Of a DNA stretch of 64,000 nt, positions 12,755 through 22,364 are shown piece after piece. The DNA lies in NCBI RefSeq assembly GCF_035222275.1, contig NC_085882.1, positions 1,557,501-1,621,500 of the forward strand, in the 5' to 3' direction. The stretch is from Podospora bellae-mahoneyi (lineage: Eukaryota > Ascomycota > Sordariomycetes > Sordariales > Podosporaceae). Each line of letters opens with the position of its first letter. The first letter of the stretch is position 1. The position numbers and the translations under genes are program-made. The notes beneath the pieces were generated by a model, which had not been told where the DNA came from, searched no databases, and worked only from the letters and a program-made list of their open reading frames with translations.

Positions 12755-13781
12755 TCTGACTGGGGCTGAATCCCTGTTCGCAGCAATGAGGGGGGCTTGC
12801 GGGGAGGAGAAAAGAAAAACAGCCTTGCTGTTCTGGGGGAACGATAATAAAATCAGACAAGAAGGCCGGAACTCGGTAGCAAGAAATATTACGTGTCCTG
12901 CACGACGAGGTTGATCAAGAACCAAGAGACACCACGTTCTGGCATGTGGTGTTGGTTGTGTGCTGGTGCGAGGCCGAGGAAACGAATAAAGGGTTCTAGA
13001 TCAACGAGGCGGTAGGCTGCTACACTACTGCATGCATGAGTATGAGAATAGTAAGACGACGGGGGGATTGAAACAGAAACGGTGTTCCGATTGGGGAGGG
13101 TTGGTGGGTAGCTGCCGCCGGTCTGCTCCGGATGGGGGAGACTAAAGCCGAAAGAAAATGATAGGAGAGTTGTGGTTGAGTAGGGAGGGATCTAAAAGAA
13201 ATCAAGAAATCACGCCAACGCTGATGCTGCTGGGAGGTTACGTAGAAAAAAGATGAAGTGTTGTTGAAACATTGTAAGTGGGTGGACGTCGGAATTATTG
13301 GGGACCTTGACGGCCAGGCCTGGACAGTGCGGCAGGGGATGAAGGGGGAGAACTGAACACTGTGAGCTCCACAGGATTCCCCGACACACCCGCTGCCGTC
13401 ATTGCCTCATTCGTGGCCTGGCTCCGTGTCCCTGGCACGCTTCGATCCTCGCGGTAATCACTGACGACAGCAGAAACAGGAGACAATCATTTCTTACTGA
13501 TTGAGCCATCATCTCTCTTTGCCCTGGCCTGGCAGAGAAACCACTCTCACGCTTATATGTCGAATTTAGTTTTTGTATTAATACTCTAGCTTCTCTCCAC
13601 GCGTAGCCTACCGGTTTTCTAGATCGCTGTTGCCCTCGTACGACAGGTAGTGCTGCTGGTTGTTGCCTCCCTTAATTTCAACCATCAAATTGAACGACAG
13701 ACGTGTCAATCCAGTCGCAATTCCATCGCTCACTCATTTGTCCTCACACTCCGGGTGTTCTTGTCCTCGACGGCCGCAACA
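12755..13781. other. Divergent promoter region before the PI 4-kinase gene
   Basis: No gene seen. The last 150 bp are a plausible leader for the downstream kinase gene: an in-frame open stretch precedes its ATG, but without fungal codon bias. Confidence 0.4.
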
Positions 13782-16280
13782 ATGCCACGCACGCGCCCAG
13801 CAACAACGGGCTATGAAAGGCTCGCACAAGCCGACCAGTTCGGCGACGACTCCGACGACGAAGATCCCCTCGCCCACAGCTATGCCTCCCTCCAACCTGC
13901 TCAAGCCCCGCAATATGCGCCTATCACACAACCCCGCCCGCACTCGGGCATGTCGACGCCGAAGCGGAGGAGGTCGTCATCATCCGCCAATCTTCGCGGA
14001 CGGGGTCGCCGAGCTCGGAGCAACTCAGGGGTCGACCTGAAAGCCATCAATGCCCGCCTCGAGCGATGGGCGGACGAGATCGCCTCCAAATTCAAGCGCG
14101 GGAAGAACAAAAAGACGGGCGAGGAAGAGAGGCTGGAGATTCACCACACGGTGTTCCAAGCCCCTGAGGGTGTCCGCCCCGTCACAGCCGAACAGCTGGC
14201 TGTACCAGAACCGGGGTACATGACAAGGGCGGAATTCGAAGTCATTGTGGACAGCGTTAGGGAGGCCATTCGGAAGGGCGTGCAGCCGCTCATGATCTCG
14301 CAGGGTAGCTCTGGCAGCTACTTTGCGAGGAATCCTGACGGCAAGGTTGTGGGAGTGTTCAAGCCCAAGGACGAGGAGCCGTATGCGGCTGGCAACCCGA
14401 AATGGAACAAGTGGATTCATCGAAACCTGTTCCCGTGCTGTTTCGGCAGGGCTTGTCTTATTCCCAATCTTTCCTACGTCAGCGAGGCCGCTGCGTACGT
14501 CCTCGACGCCCAGCTACGAACTCACATGGTCCCATACACCGATGTCGTTTACCTCTCATCGAAATCCTTCCACTACCCATTCTGGGACCGCTACAACTTC
14601 TCGAGAAAGAAAAAGACACTGCCCGCCAAACCTGGCAGTTTCCAGGTGTTCCTCAAGGGCTTCAAAGATGCCAACGTCTTCCTGCGGGAACACCCATGGC
14701 CAGACCAGTACCTATCTGGCTTCCGGACGAATGATCCCCACAGGAAAAAGAAGAAGAGATGGGTGGATAACTGCCGTCCGACGGGGGCGATGCAAGGCGA
14801 CGGAGATAGTGACGAGGAAGGTCAAGGCAGCCCTGCCTCGGCAACACCAAGTCCGGGCAACTTTGTGTGGACGCCGTCACTGAAGCAGTCGTTCCGGGAG
14901 GAGCTGGAGAAGCTCGTTATTTTGGATTACATCATGCGGAATACTGACAGAGGGTTGGACAATTGGATGATCAAGGTCGATTGGGAAGCTCAGAAAGCGT
15001 CGATAGTGTCGGACCCAGTCCAGCTCAACACCAACGTGGAAGAGCCAGAGGAGCCGGAGGAGGGGCCGAGACCGGTGGATTTGTCGGCCAGAGAACCGCC
15101 AAAGACTCGTGCGTCTTGCCCTTACCGAACAGAGAGGCCCATGAACGCCTCGACGCCGGTATCGAGCACACTGGATCCCAAGATTTCCATCGGTGCCATC
15201 GACAATTCGTTGTCATGGCCCTGGAAGCACCCGGACGCCTGGAGGAGCTTTCCCTTTGGGTGGCTTTTCTTGCCGGTTGATCTGATCGGCAGGCCGTTCA
15301 GCCAGAAGACGAGGGATCACTTCTTGCCGCTGCTCACGTCGACCACATGGTGGTCGCAGACACAGCTTGCGTTGAGGAGGGTGTTTCAGATGGACCCGGA
15401 TTTCCAGGAAAAGATGTTTTCGAGGCAGATTGCGGTTATGAAGGGGCAGGCGTGGAACGTGGTGGAGACGCTGAAGACGCCGGACCATGGGCCGTTGGAG
15501 CTGACGAGGCGGGCCAAGGTGTGTGTCTGGGATGATTTAGTCGACGTGCCGGTGGCGGTTCCTATGAGGGTTGCCTCTGCCGAGATGAGGAGACGGGCGG
15601 TGGAGGAGTCGGAGCAGGCTGCCAGTGCTGCTGCTGGACTGACGAGATCCAACAGTGATGTTATTGCCGAGGCGGAGGAGGAGATGGATATTGGGGCCTT
15701 TACCGCCGATTCAGACGCGGCTAGTGCCCCGGCCGCGACGGGGGTGGCGGAGGTGGTGGATCTGCTTGGGATGGCGAGTCCGGTGGGAGACCTGCCCAAC
15801 CCGGGGAGATTCGAGCTGGCGATGGGGGAGGAGCCGCTTACGCCTGGGTTGACACCGGGACGGTTTGAAACTCCTGTTTTGGGCGGCAGCAGTAACGGGC
15901 CCGTACAGGTGACGAGACCTGCGCTGAAGCATGCCAGTTACAGCCAGCCGCAGAGGTCGCTGAATATGTACTCGCCTGATCGGGGGTCGAGTTCGATGGC
16001 GGTTCATCACCAGAGGAGGTTTAGCTTTGCGACGGCGGCGGGGAGGAGGGAGAGCAACAGCATTGCGGCGCAGCTGTATGGGACGGGGAGGCTGAGCTGG
16101 GAGGGGGGGAGGCAGGGGTTTGTGGGGGAGTGGGAGGAGGAGGAGGAGGAGGAGGGTGCGTTGGAGGGTGGGGATCTGGGGTTTGCGGCCGCGCAGGGGA
16201 TGGAGGGGAACCAGAGGAAGGTGATTGTGGAGAGGTTGGAGGCTGTGAAGACGAGGAATCCGGTTTTTACTTGTTGGTGA
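13782..16280 (+). CDS. LSB6: Type II phosphatidylinositol 4-kinase (LSB6 family)
   Basis: Makes phosphatidylinositol 4-phosphate on Golgi, endosomal and vacuolar membranes. Single exon, 832 residues from MPRTRPATTG; the frame is open further upstream but that part has poor codon use. The disordered N-terminal 100 residues are Ser/Arg-rich. The type II kinase signature SQGSSGSYFARN, then KVVGVFKPKDEEPYAAGNPK, lies at about residues 172-210. CCFGR at about 218 occupies the place of the palmitoylated Cys cluster. The catalytic stretch LDYIMRNTDRGLDNWMIK is near residue 380, and AIDNSLSWPWKHP (metal-binding Asp) is near 470. A long acidic and Ser-rich tail of about 250 residues follows the kinase domain, longer than in yeast Lsb6. 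The family assignment is firm. Confidence 0.95.
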   Translation: MPRTRPATTGYERLAQADQFGDDSDDEDPLAHSYASLQPAQAPQYAPITQPRPHSGMSTPKRRRSSSSANLRGRGRRARSNSGVDLKAINARLERWADEIASKFKRGKNKKTGEEERLEIHHTVFQAPEGVRPVTAEQLAVPEPGYMTRAEFEVIVDSVREAIRKGVQPLMISQGSSGSYFARNPDGKVVGVFKPKDEEPYAAGNPKWNKWIHRNLFPCCFGRACLIPNLSYVSEAAAYVLDAQLRTHMVPYTDVVYLSSKSFHYPFWDRYNFSRKKKTLPAKPGSFQVFLKGFKDANVFLREHPWPDQYLSGFRTNDPHRKKKKRWVDNCRPTGAMQGDGDSDEEGQGSPASATPSPGNFVWTPSLKQSFREELEKLVILDYIMRNTDRGLDNWMIKVDWEAQKASIVSDPVQLNTNVEEPEEPEEGPRPVDLSAREPPKTRASCPYRTERPMNASTPVSSTLDPKISIGAIDNSLSWPWKHPDAWRSFPFGWLFLPVDLIGRPFSQKTRDHFLPLLTSTTWWSQTQLALRRVFQMDPDFQEKMFSRQIAVMKGQAWNVVETLKTPDHGPLELTRRAKVCVWDDLVDVPVAVPMRVASAEMRRRAVEESEQAASAAAGLTRSNSDVIAEAEEEMDIGAFTADSDAASAPAATGVAEVVDLLGMASPVGDLPNPGRFELAMGEEPLTPGLTPGRFETPVLGGSSNGPVQVTRPALKHASYSQPQRSLNMYSPDRGSSSMAVHHQRRFSFATAAGRRESNSIAAQLYGTGRLSWEGGRQGFVGEWEEEEEEEGALEGGDLGFAAAQGMEGNQRKVIVERLEAVKTRNPVFTCW

Positions 16281-17895
16281 GGTGGGAGGCATACACGCTG
16301 GTGGTGAATATCTCTAGCTATTTTGAGTGGAAGGGGGGGGGAGGAGGGGGGGGTATGGGGAGGTAGAATTACACAAAAGAACAGAGGAGTAATCATTATG
16401 CTATATCGGCACTAAATTTTTCTTTACTAGTCGATGCGGTGACTTCTCTTCTTGCATCAAGGACCCAGTCACGTTGTGGATAGAAACAAGAGACTGCGAT
16501 GCAAATATCAGGCGTTTGAAGAACGGTTAACAGCCCCCTACTCTTTACCACCACACTCCTCCTCTGAACCCCAGAACACCTGCCAGACCATCAGCCACAC
16601 TCATCAGCCAGCCCCCTTTGGTACTCAGCTTCAGTCCATTTAACCACTCCTCCCATCTCAAAGATAACCACCAGCACAAGGGAGGTAGACATGCCTAATC
16701 AAGCGGTGGCCTCGTGCCCTCTCCCTCGGCAACAATCAAAGACCCTGAAAGCTCCAGAATACTAGAACCTCGCTCGCTCACGAACCAACGGACCTGCCAG
16801 GTCGCTGACCGTGTCACTCCATCAGCAAGAGCTGAATGAGGTTTCCAACTCTTCCTGTTGGTAGCTGGGAGGTGGGTGGGTGGGTGGCTACCTTGAGGGA
16901 CAGAGCCAATAAGAGAATGGCGTCTTTCCATCGTGATTTCTGCTTCGGCAGCGTGGATAAGAGGTGTCTGTTGGGGCGGGAGTGGGAAGGGGGAGGGAGG
17001 GGGGTGACGAAAGGAGAGGGGTGAGTTGGTTGAGTAGATATTCCAGATAGGTCGAGGGTTTCCATGACTGGAGGGGGCGGGATGAAGGGGGTTGGTGTCA
17101 CCTCTGTGAGGGGATGGGGGAGGTGTTTAGTGTGGGTTTTGTGGTGGTAGGAGTGATGAGGTTTGTACCCAGGGGCAGAAGAGGTAGCTAAGGGGTTAAA
17201 CGTCGGGTATCAAAGTGTGTTGGCGAGGGCTCGAGATGGCGGGTGAAGTTTGAAGAGAGCGGTCTTGTACTCCATTCTGTCGTGGCGATATCCTAGTCTC
17301 GACAGGATGGGTATACCGGTCGTCGAAAGGTTCAAGATGAGAGTCTCGATGATGTTTTGATCGACCATGTCTACTTTCGACATTACCCTGTTCACAGTTT
17401 TGCCCAAAGACCAAGTCAAAAAAGCAGATGTCATTCCCAAGACGTTGGATGACCATGTCGAGACTGGTGGTAGTCTATATACCTTCTCAAAAGTCTAGTC
17501 CATCCTCCGTTGATGACCGGCTGCCCAACTCTCAAACAACAAAAGCAAAATCTGACAAGGTACCCGGGGAGGGATGCCAAAACCACCGCTTCCACACCCC
17601 TAAACAACATGCCCCCCCACTTTAGTACCCCAACTAACCACTCCCTCACACACCAAGCAAAGCCAACCATAGGTAACAGACAACTCAATTAGAGAGATGA
17701 GACTACCCTCGCTGGCTTGTCTCGGCAGGGAGACAACAGAAGGGGCCCTCTTCCCAAAGACCAATGCGCCATGCTCGGGGTATCTCGCCATCTAAAACGC
17801 CTCTAAAATGCAAGAGTACAAAAGGAAACCCCCTAGCCCGCCAAAACCACCAGATGTGCCAAGCTAGGGTATCAGCCTCCCTATTCCCATCCCAT
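16281..17895. other. Intergenic, one weak small frame
   Basis: Between convergent gene ends. A minus-strand frame at 17210-17434 would give 74 residues (starts MTSAFLTWSLGKTVNRV, ends PPSRALANTL). Its codon use is only moderately fungal and it resembles nothing I know, so I leave it as a possible fragment. G-rich runs occur at 16334-16355. No other feature. Confidence 0.3.
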
Positions 17896-18687
17896 CTAAT
17901 ACCCCTTGTACCTCTTATCCTCCCCCCTCAACCACCCCTCCACCACCTCCCTCCCCCGCCTCACCATCCCCTCCCTCTCCCTACCCAAAACCTCCAACTC
18001 CCCCAGCAACTCCCTCTCCACAAAAACCAAATGCTCCATCTCCACCGCCACCCCCTGGTTGTCCCTTGTCCTATCAAACCTCAACTCCATCCTATTCCTC
18101 CTAACCTGCTCCAGCGCCTGCTGCTTCCCCCTAATCCTCTCCTCCATGGCCAAAATCTCCTCCCTCATCCGATACTGCTCAGTACCAAACTGCCCCGTTT
18201 GTCTCTCCCGCTCACCGACCGACCTCTCCAGCTCTGGGCCTAGAGATGGGGCTTCCTCGCGGGGTTTGGACTGGGCCGGGTTCCAGAAGGGGTAGTTTGG
18301 TGTGTCGTAGTTGCTTAGGGGTGGAGGGGGGTATTGTTGCCAGCTTGTGAGGGAGATGGGGAAGACACCACGGGCGGGGTTGTGCATTGGGATGCTGCGG
18401 TAGTGGTGGATTAGGGAGGGGGTGGAGCCGGGGATGTGCCCTCCGGGGGAGATGCCGGCTCTTATGGCGGCTGTTGTGGCGGTTGTTGTGGCGGTTGTTG
18501 TGGCGGGTGAGTCTGGGGGTGCGGTGGTGGGCTGTGGGTTGTTGGGTGGGATGTTAGGAGGGGGGGCTGAGGGTGTGATTCTGAGAGAGTTGGTCGTGGT
18601 GGCGAGTGAACTATCGGTGGCTGTGGTCGGGGGATGAGCGCTGGTGTTAGAGCGCCTGCGGGTGCGGGTGCGGGTGGGAGAGTCCAT
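17896..18687 (-). CDS. Hypothetical protein, disordered Thr/Pro N-terminus and coiled-coil C-terminus
   Basis: The 263-residue frame begins MDSPTRTRTRRRSNTSAHPP. The first 100 residues are Thr/Ala/Pro-rich and include a T-T-T-A tandem stretch. The middle contains SLTSWQQYPPPPLSNYDTPN. The last 110 residues are strongly charged with heptad character (ERSVGERERQTGQFGTEQYR ... MEERIRGKQQALEQVRRNR ... ELLGELEVLGREREGMVRRG), so a coiled coil is likely. The frame is open upstream of this ATG, but that part lacks coding character. Function unknown. The coiled coil suggests a structural or scaffold role, which is inference only. Confidence 0.6.
   Translation of the reverse strand: MDSPTRTRTRRRSNTSAHPPTTATDSSLATTTNSLRITPSAPPPNIPPNNPQPTTAPPDSPATTTATTTATTAAIRAGISPGGHIPGSTPSLIHHYRSIPMHNPARGVFPISLTSWQQYPPPPLSNYDTPNYPFWNPAQSKPREEAPSLGPELERSVGERERQTGQFGTEQYRMREEILAMEERIRGKQQALEQVRRNRMELRFDRTRDNQGVAVEMEHLVFVERELLGELEVLGREREGMVRRGREVVEGWLRGEDKRYKGY
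18470..18512. repeat. 12-bp tandem repeat inside the coiled-coil gene
   Basis: About three copies of a TTGTTGTGGCGG-type unit (plus strand) encode the alternating Thr-Ala stretch of the hypothetical protein on the minus strand. Confidence 0.7.
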
Positions 18688-19371
18688 TGTTGTTGATATT
18701 TGATGGGTGTGAAGTCTTGTTTGATGTCGAGGGGAAGGTTTTGTTGGCGTACGGGAAAGCCAAGGGTACGTTATATGTAGGGACTGGAGCATCTGGGTGG
18801 ACAGTCTTGCCAGGTGAATGGGACGGGGTCTTGCACAACTCTTCAATTCAGATGACAATGGATTGGATCGGCGGGTGACCGATAGGTTCTTCGGCGCCAT
18901 TTCATCTCTAACCGTCAAGAATGGGAAGGCACGAGAGCAAGTCGGAGAGCAGCTTGTTGGTGATATGGTCAGTTGCTCCGGATAAGGGCACAAGTCTCCA
19001 TAGCAGCGAGGTCGTAAGGAGATTACAGATATCAGAGATGGACCTGTCCCCTCGATACTCATCATGATTGTTATTCTTTTACAAAGTGATACCTTCTCTT
19101 TCTTCCATGCTAGATAGAAGTCCATCTACTGCTTGAGCTGAAAAGATCAAGTCACCAAAATACATCCATTACCCATCAAACCGCCAAGAAGAATCCGCTT
19201 CAACTTCCTAGACTATACAAGTCCATAATCTGTCCGTCAAAACTCTCGAGCGAAGAAAGTCAGAGCCGATCACAAATCACTCTACCTTCGACGAAGACTC
19301 GACCAAGACCAAGACCAAGACACCATTCACCAATCTCACCACCAACAACAATAGTCTTTCCGATCATAATT

Positions 19372-19668
19372 ATGTCTGGTCTAAAGGGCATGATCGCTAC
19401 CCAGCCGGTGGAAAGCAAGGCCCGCCCACTGATCCGGTATACCACGCTGTCTCACCTTCCCCTGAACGATCAGCTCTTAGTCTATCCTCAAAGCCAACAT
19501 TCCGACAACATATTCCGACCGTTCCCGTCTCCCGGCCTCGGTCCCGCCCATTCCTTCGGTCAAGCCTGCCATCAACATACGCAATCTGCCAAACGGACCC
19601 CAACAACAGGCGGGAGAGACTCGGGTTTTTTTTTGGCCTTCCTGACCGTACCCGAGCATATAACTTGA
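19372..19668 (+). CDS. Small hypothetical protein, 98 aa
   Basis: The frame starts MSGLKGMIATQPVESKARP and ends FLTVPEHIT. Codons are strongly GC-ending (ATC, ACC, CAG, CTG, AAG, GCC dominate), which is why I accept it. The ATG follows a CA-rich leader of about 200 nt that looks like a genuine 5' UTR, divergent from the coiled-coil gene. A second overlapping frame is also open across this stretch but lacks an ATG. A T run at 19624-19632 sits near the end of the frame, so the true C-terminus may differ. No family recognised. Confidence 0.4.
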   Translation: MSGLKGMIATQPVESKARPLIRYTTLSHLPLNDQLLVYPQSQHSDNIFRPFPSPGLGPAHSFGQACHQHTQSAKRTPTTGGRDSGFFLAFLTVPEHIT

Positions 19669-19887
19669 GTAAAGGGTGAGTGTTTTGCGGTGTGGGGCTT
19701 AAAGCTGAAAAGGGGCAAGTAAACAAAATCGATGTTGCTGTAACAACATCGAAAACAGGCATTCTGAGTACAGCGATATAAAATACATCTCGTCGTAAGA
19801 TCAAGCTCTTTTTATATGTAAATCTGGGTATCGCTCATTCAAATCCTCCTACTACGTCACATTCCAACAGCTCCCAGACGAAATATC

Positions 19888-21921
19888 TCAAGACGCCACC
19901 GGCCCAACCGACACCTTCTCCATCTCCCTCCTCTGCATCTCCATCTCAGCATACATACTAATCCTCTCCCTCCTCTTCCTCTCCGCTTCCAACTCCGCAA
20001 ACCTCCCCCTGGCACCGTGCTTAATCTTGGTGATCATATCCGCCGCCTTCCCCCTCGTGATATCCCCCGGCTCAAGCGGAACCAGCTTCGACCTCAGCTT
20101 ATTCAAAAATCTCAGCTGCCCCTCCGACGCCGGCGCCTTCCTCCACGGCATCCTCTGTGAGATATAAAAGGGCGCATAAAATTCCGCCACAAACCTATCA
20201 CACCCATGTACCGCATCCCTAAAATCCATCGTCCTTAATATCTCCCTCGGCGCCGCCCACGGTGACTTCCCATTCGAGAGAGCCCTCATCACATACCCCT
20301 TCCACATCGTCTTTTTCTCTCCCTCCTCCTCTCCATCTTTCCCGCGTGGGGTTTCAGCCACTTCCTTCTCCAACCGCATCACATCCCTATCCGTGCTCAA
20401 AACGTACTTGTTCGGATTCACCTGCACCCACGCATTCTGACTAATAGCCCTAATATGCTTCTCCCCCGCCGCATCCGAGATCAGGTCAAAAACAGAATCA
20501 TACTCGGTAAACGCCACCTTGTAGCTCTCTCCCGTCGGACACGCCTTCTTGGCAGCCTTCGACATCCTCTTCTCCCTCCCCTCCGCCGTCTCCTTCTTCT
20601 CTCCCCCCTCTCTCGCCAAAGCGAGAAGTTCCCCTCCCGTCTTCTCCGCAACCAACTCATCCGGATCCAGCCCAAACAGCGTCGGCGTGGTGATGATCCC
20701 CACGTCCAAACTCGCCACCATGTCAATAACATGACAATTCTCCTTCCCCTCATGCAGCCTCATCCCCCGTCCGATCATCTGTATCAGCAAATTCCTCGAC
20801 CTCGTTGGCCTGGCCAACACCACGCAGTCAATATTGGGAATATCCGTCCCCTCGGTAAAAACACCACAGTTAAGCAAGACAGGAAACTCCTTTTTCTTGA
20901 ACTTCTCCAGCGTTTCTGCCCGCTCCTTGGCCGGGGTGTCGCCGAATACATACCTGGCATCAATCCCGTGATGCCGAAACCGTTCCGTCAAAGCCGCCAC
21001 ATGGCTCAGATCAACGCAAAAGACCAGCGTGGACTGTCTCTTTGGTGGTGCGGCTTTTGCAAACCAGGCTCGAACGACAATGTCGTTTAGCTGGGGGGAG
21101 TTGACGGCTCTTGACAACGAGGCGGTTTCGAACTCGCCTGTCCCACCCGCACCCTTGGTTCGGACGCCGGAGAGGTCGGCTCTGGACTCGACGGTGGTGA
21201 AGACGACTTCGGAAAGCCACTTGTCCGCAATCATGTCGATGTAATCCTTGTGGTAGACGATCTCGTCGATGGCCGCTCCTAGTTTTAGGCCGTCTGAGCG
21301 GGAAAAGGTGGCTGATACGCCGACCAGAGTGGGGGACTCGGGTTGCTTTTGCCGGAGGTTCATGTGCTCCAAGATCTTGAGATAGCCTGGAGCGACGATG
21401 TGGTGTGCTTCATCGACGAGGACAAGTTTGTAGTTTGAGGGGTCGAACTTCAGGAGACGGTCTTTGGACAGGATGGATTGCATGCTGGCGACGGTGATGT
21501 CGGCAAAGCCGGTTGCTTGGAGGTTTCCGAGCTCGACTTCGACGGTCTTGTTTGGGTAGGCTGACTGGCAGTGGCGGGCGGCTTGCTCGACTAGTTCTCG
21601 CCTGTGGGCGAGGATGAGGGTGCGGGTTGCTTGGGGGTTTGGGGGTGTGACGCGGTCGATGAGGTGGGTGAAGATGACTGTTTTGCCGGCGCCGGTGGCG
21701 AGGGAGATGCCGAGGCGTTTGTGGCCTTGGGTTATGGAGGTCAGGACTGCTTGGATGCATTCTTCTTGGTAGGCGCGGAGTTGGATGGGGGTTGGTGGTG
21801 ATTCTTGTGAGAGACGGGTGGTGGTTGTGGTGAAGGGGCGGGAGGGCCAGAGTTGGAAGGAGGTGGTTGGGTCTTTGGGGGATTCTTTGAGACGGAGGGC
21901 GGTTTTGATGAGCCGCTTCAT
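19888..21921 (-). CDS. IRC3: Mitochondrial DEAH-box helicase IRC3
   Basis: Superfamily 2 helicase of the Irc3 type. In yeast this is a mitochondrial branch-migration helicase needed for mtDNA maintenance. Single exon, 677 residues. The N-terminus MKRLIKTALRLKESPKDPTT is basic and lacks acidic clusters, consistent with a mitochondrial presequence. Visible motifs: Walker A ATGAGKT (residues 75-81), Ia LILAHRREL, DEAH (170-173), motif III VSATFSRSDG, motif V GVFTEGTDIPNID and motif VI QMIGRGMR. The C-terminal 250 residues hold the Irc3-specific part (KRMPWRKAP-like region, then LRFLNKLRSKLVPLEPGDIT). Transcribed divergently from the RRN5 gene, with only about 440 bp between the two starts. Confidence 0.92.
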   Translation of the reverse strand: MKRLIKTALRLKESPKDPTTSFQLWPSRPFTTTTTRLSQESPPTPIQLRAYQEECIQAVLTSITQGHKRLGISLATGAGKTVIFTHLIDRVTPPNPQATRTLILAHRRELVEQAARHCQSAYPNKTVEVELGNLQATGFADITVASMQSILSKDRLLKFDPSNYKLVLVDEAHHIVAPGYLKILEHMNLRQKQPESPTLVGVSATFSRSDGLKLGAAIDEIVYHKDYIDMIADKWLSEVVFTTVESRADLSGVRTKGAGGTGEFETASLSRAVNSPQLNDIVVRAWFAKAAPPKRQSTLVFCVDLSHVAALTERFRHHGIDARYVFGDTPAKERAETLEKFKKKEFPVLLNCGVFTEGTDIPNIDCVVLARPTRSRNLLIQMIGRGMRLHEGKENCHVIDMVASLDVGIITTPTLFGLDPDELVAEKTGGELLALAREGGEKKETAEGREKRMSKAAKKACPTGESYKVAFTEYDSVFDLISDAAGEKHIRAISQNAWVQVNPNKYVLSTDRDVMRLEKEVAETPRGKDGEEEGEKKTMWKGYVMRALSNGKSPWAAPREILRTMDFRDAVHGCDRFVAEFYAPFYISQRMPWRKAPASEGQLRFLNKLRSKLVPLEPGDITRGKAADMITKIKHGARGRFAELEAERKRRERISMYAEMEMQRREMEKVSVGPVAS

Positions 21922-22364
21922 GATGGTTATGGTGAGCTAGAGTGAGTGAGTGAGTAAATCTCGTGGACGGTGGGTGTGTAAGTCGTCTTTTCATTAAAAG
22001 AGGTCGTTGACGTTTGAGGTTGACAGCTGGTGAGGTGAAAGTTGCAGCTGGGGGCTGCTGTGCGGCTGTGTAATTGGTCAATTTTCTTCAGTGGGCGGAC
22101 CGCCTGGGATTGCAGTACGCACCTCACTAACGCTTCGCTGCAACAGCTGCAGCATCACCGATGAGATTTGGGTTTCGACCGAGTTTTCCTCACCAATACA
22201 TCAACAAACTCATGTTTCCAGGCGACCTGATCGATTTTATCTGTATTAGTGAGTTATCTCTCATACACCACCTATCAAAGGTAATGCTAACATCAATTAC
22301 AGAATTGATCGAGGAACTAAAGTCACTGCTCATCACTCAAAACGAACGGTCTCCTCAAGTTAAC

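Noticed and set aside
13650-13781. N-terminal extension of the PI 4-kinase frame
   Set aside because: The open stretch upstream of ATG 13782 has leader-like composition and no conserved residues.
17764-18243. Plus-strand Pro/Leu/His-rich frame
   Set aside because: Antisense shadow of the coiled-coil hypothetical gene; composition only mirrors Glu/Arg-rich codons.
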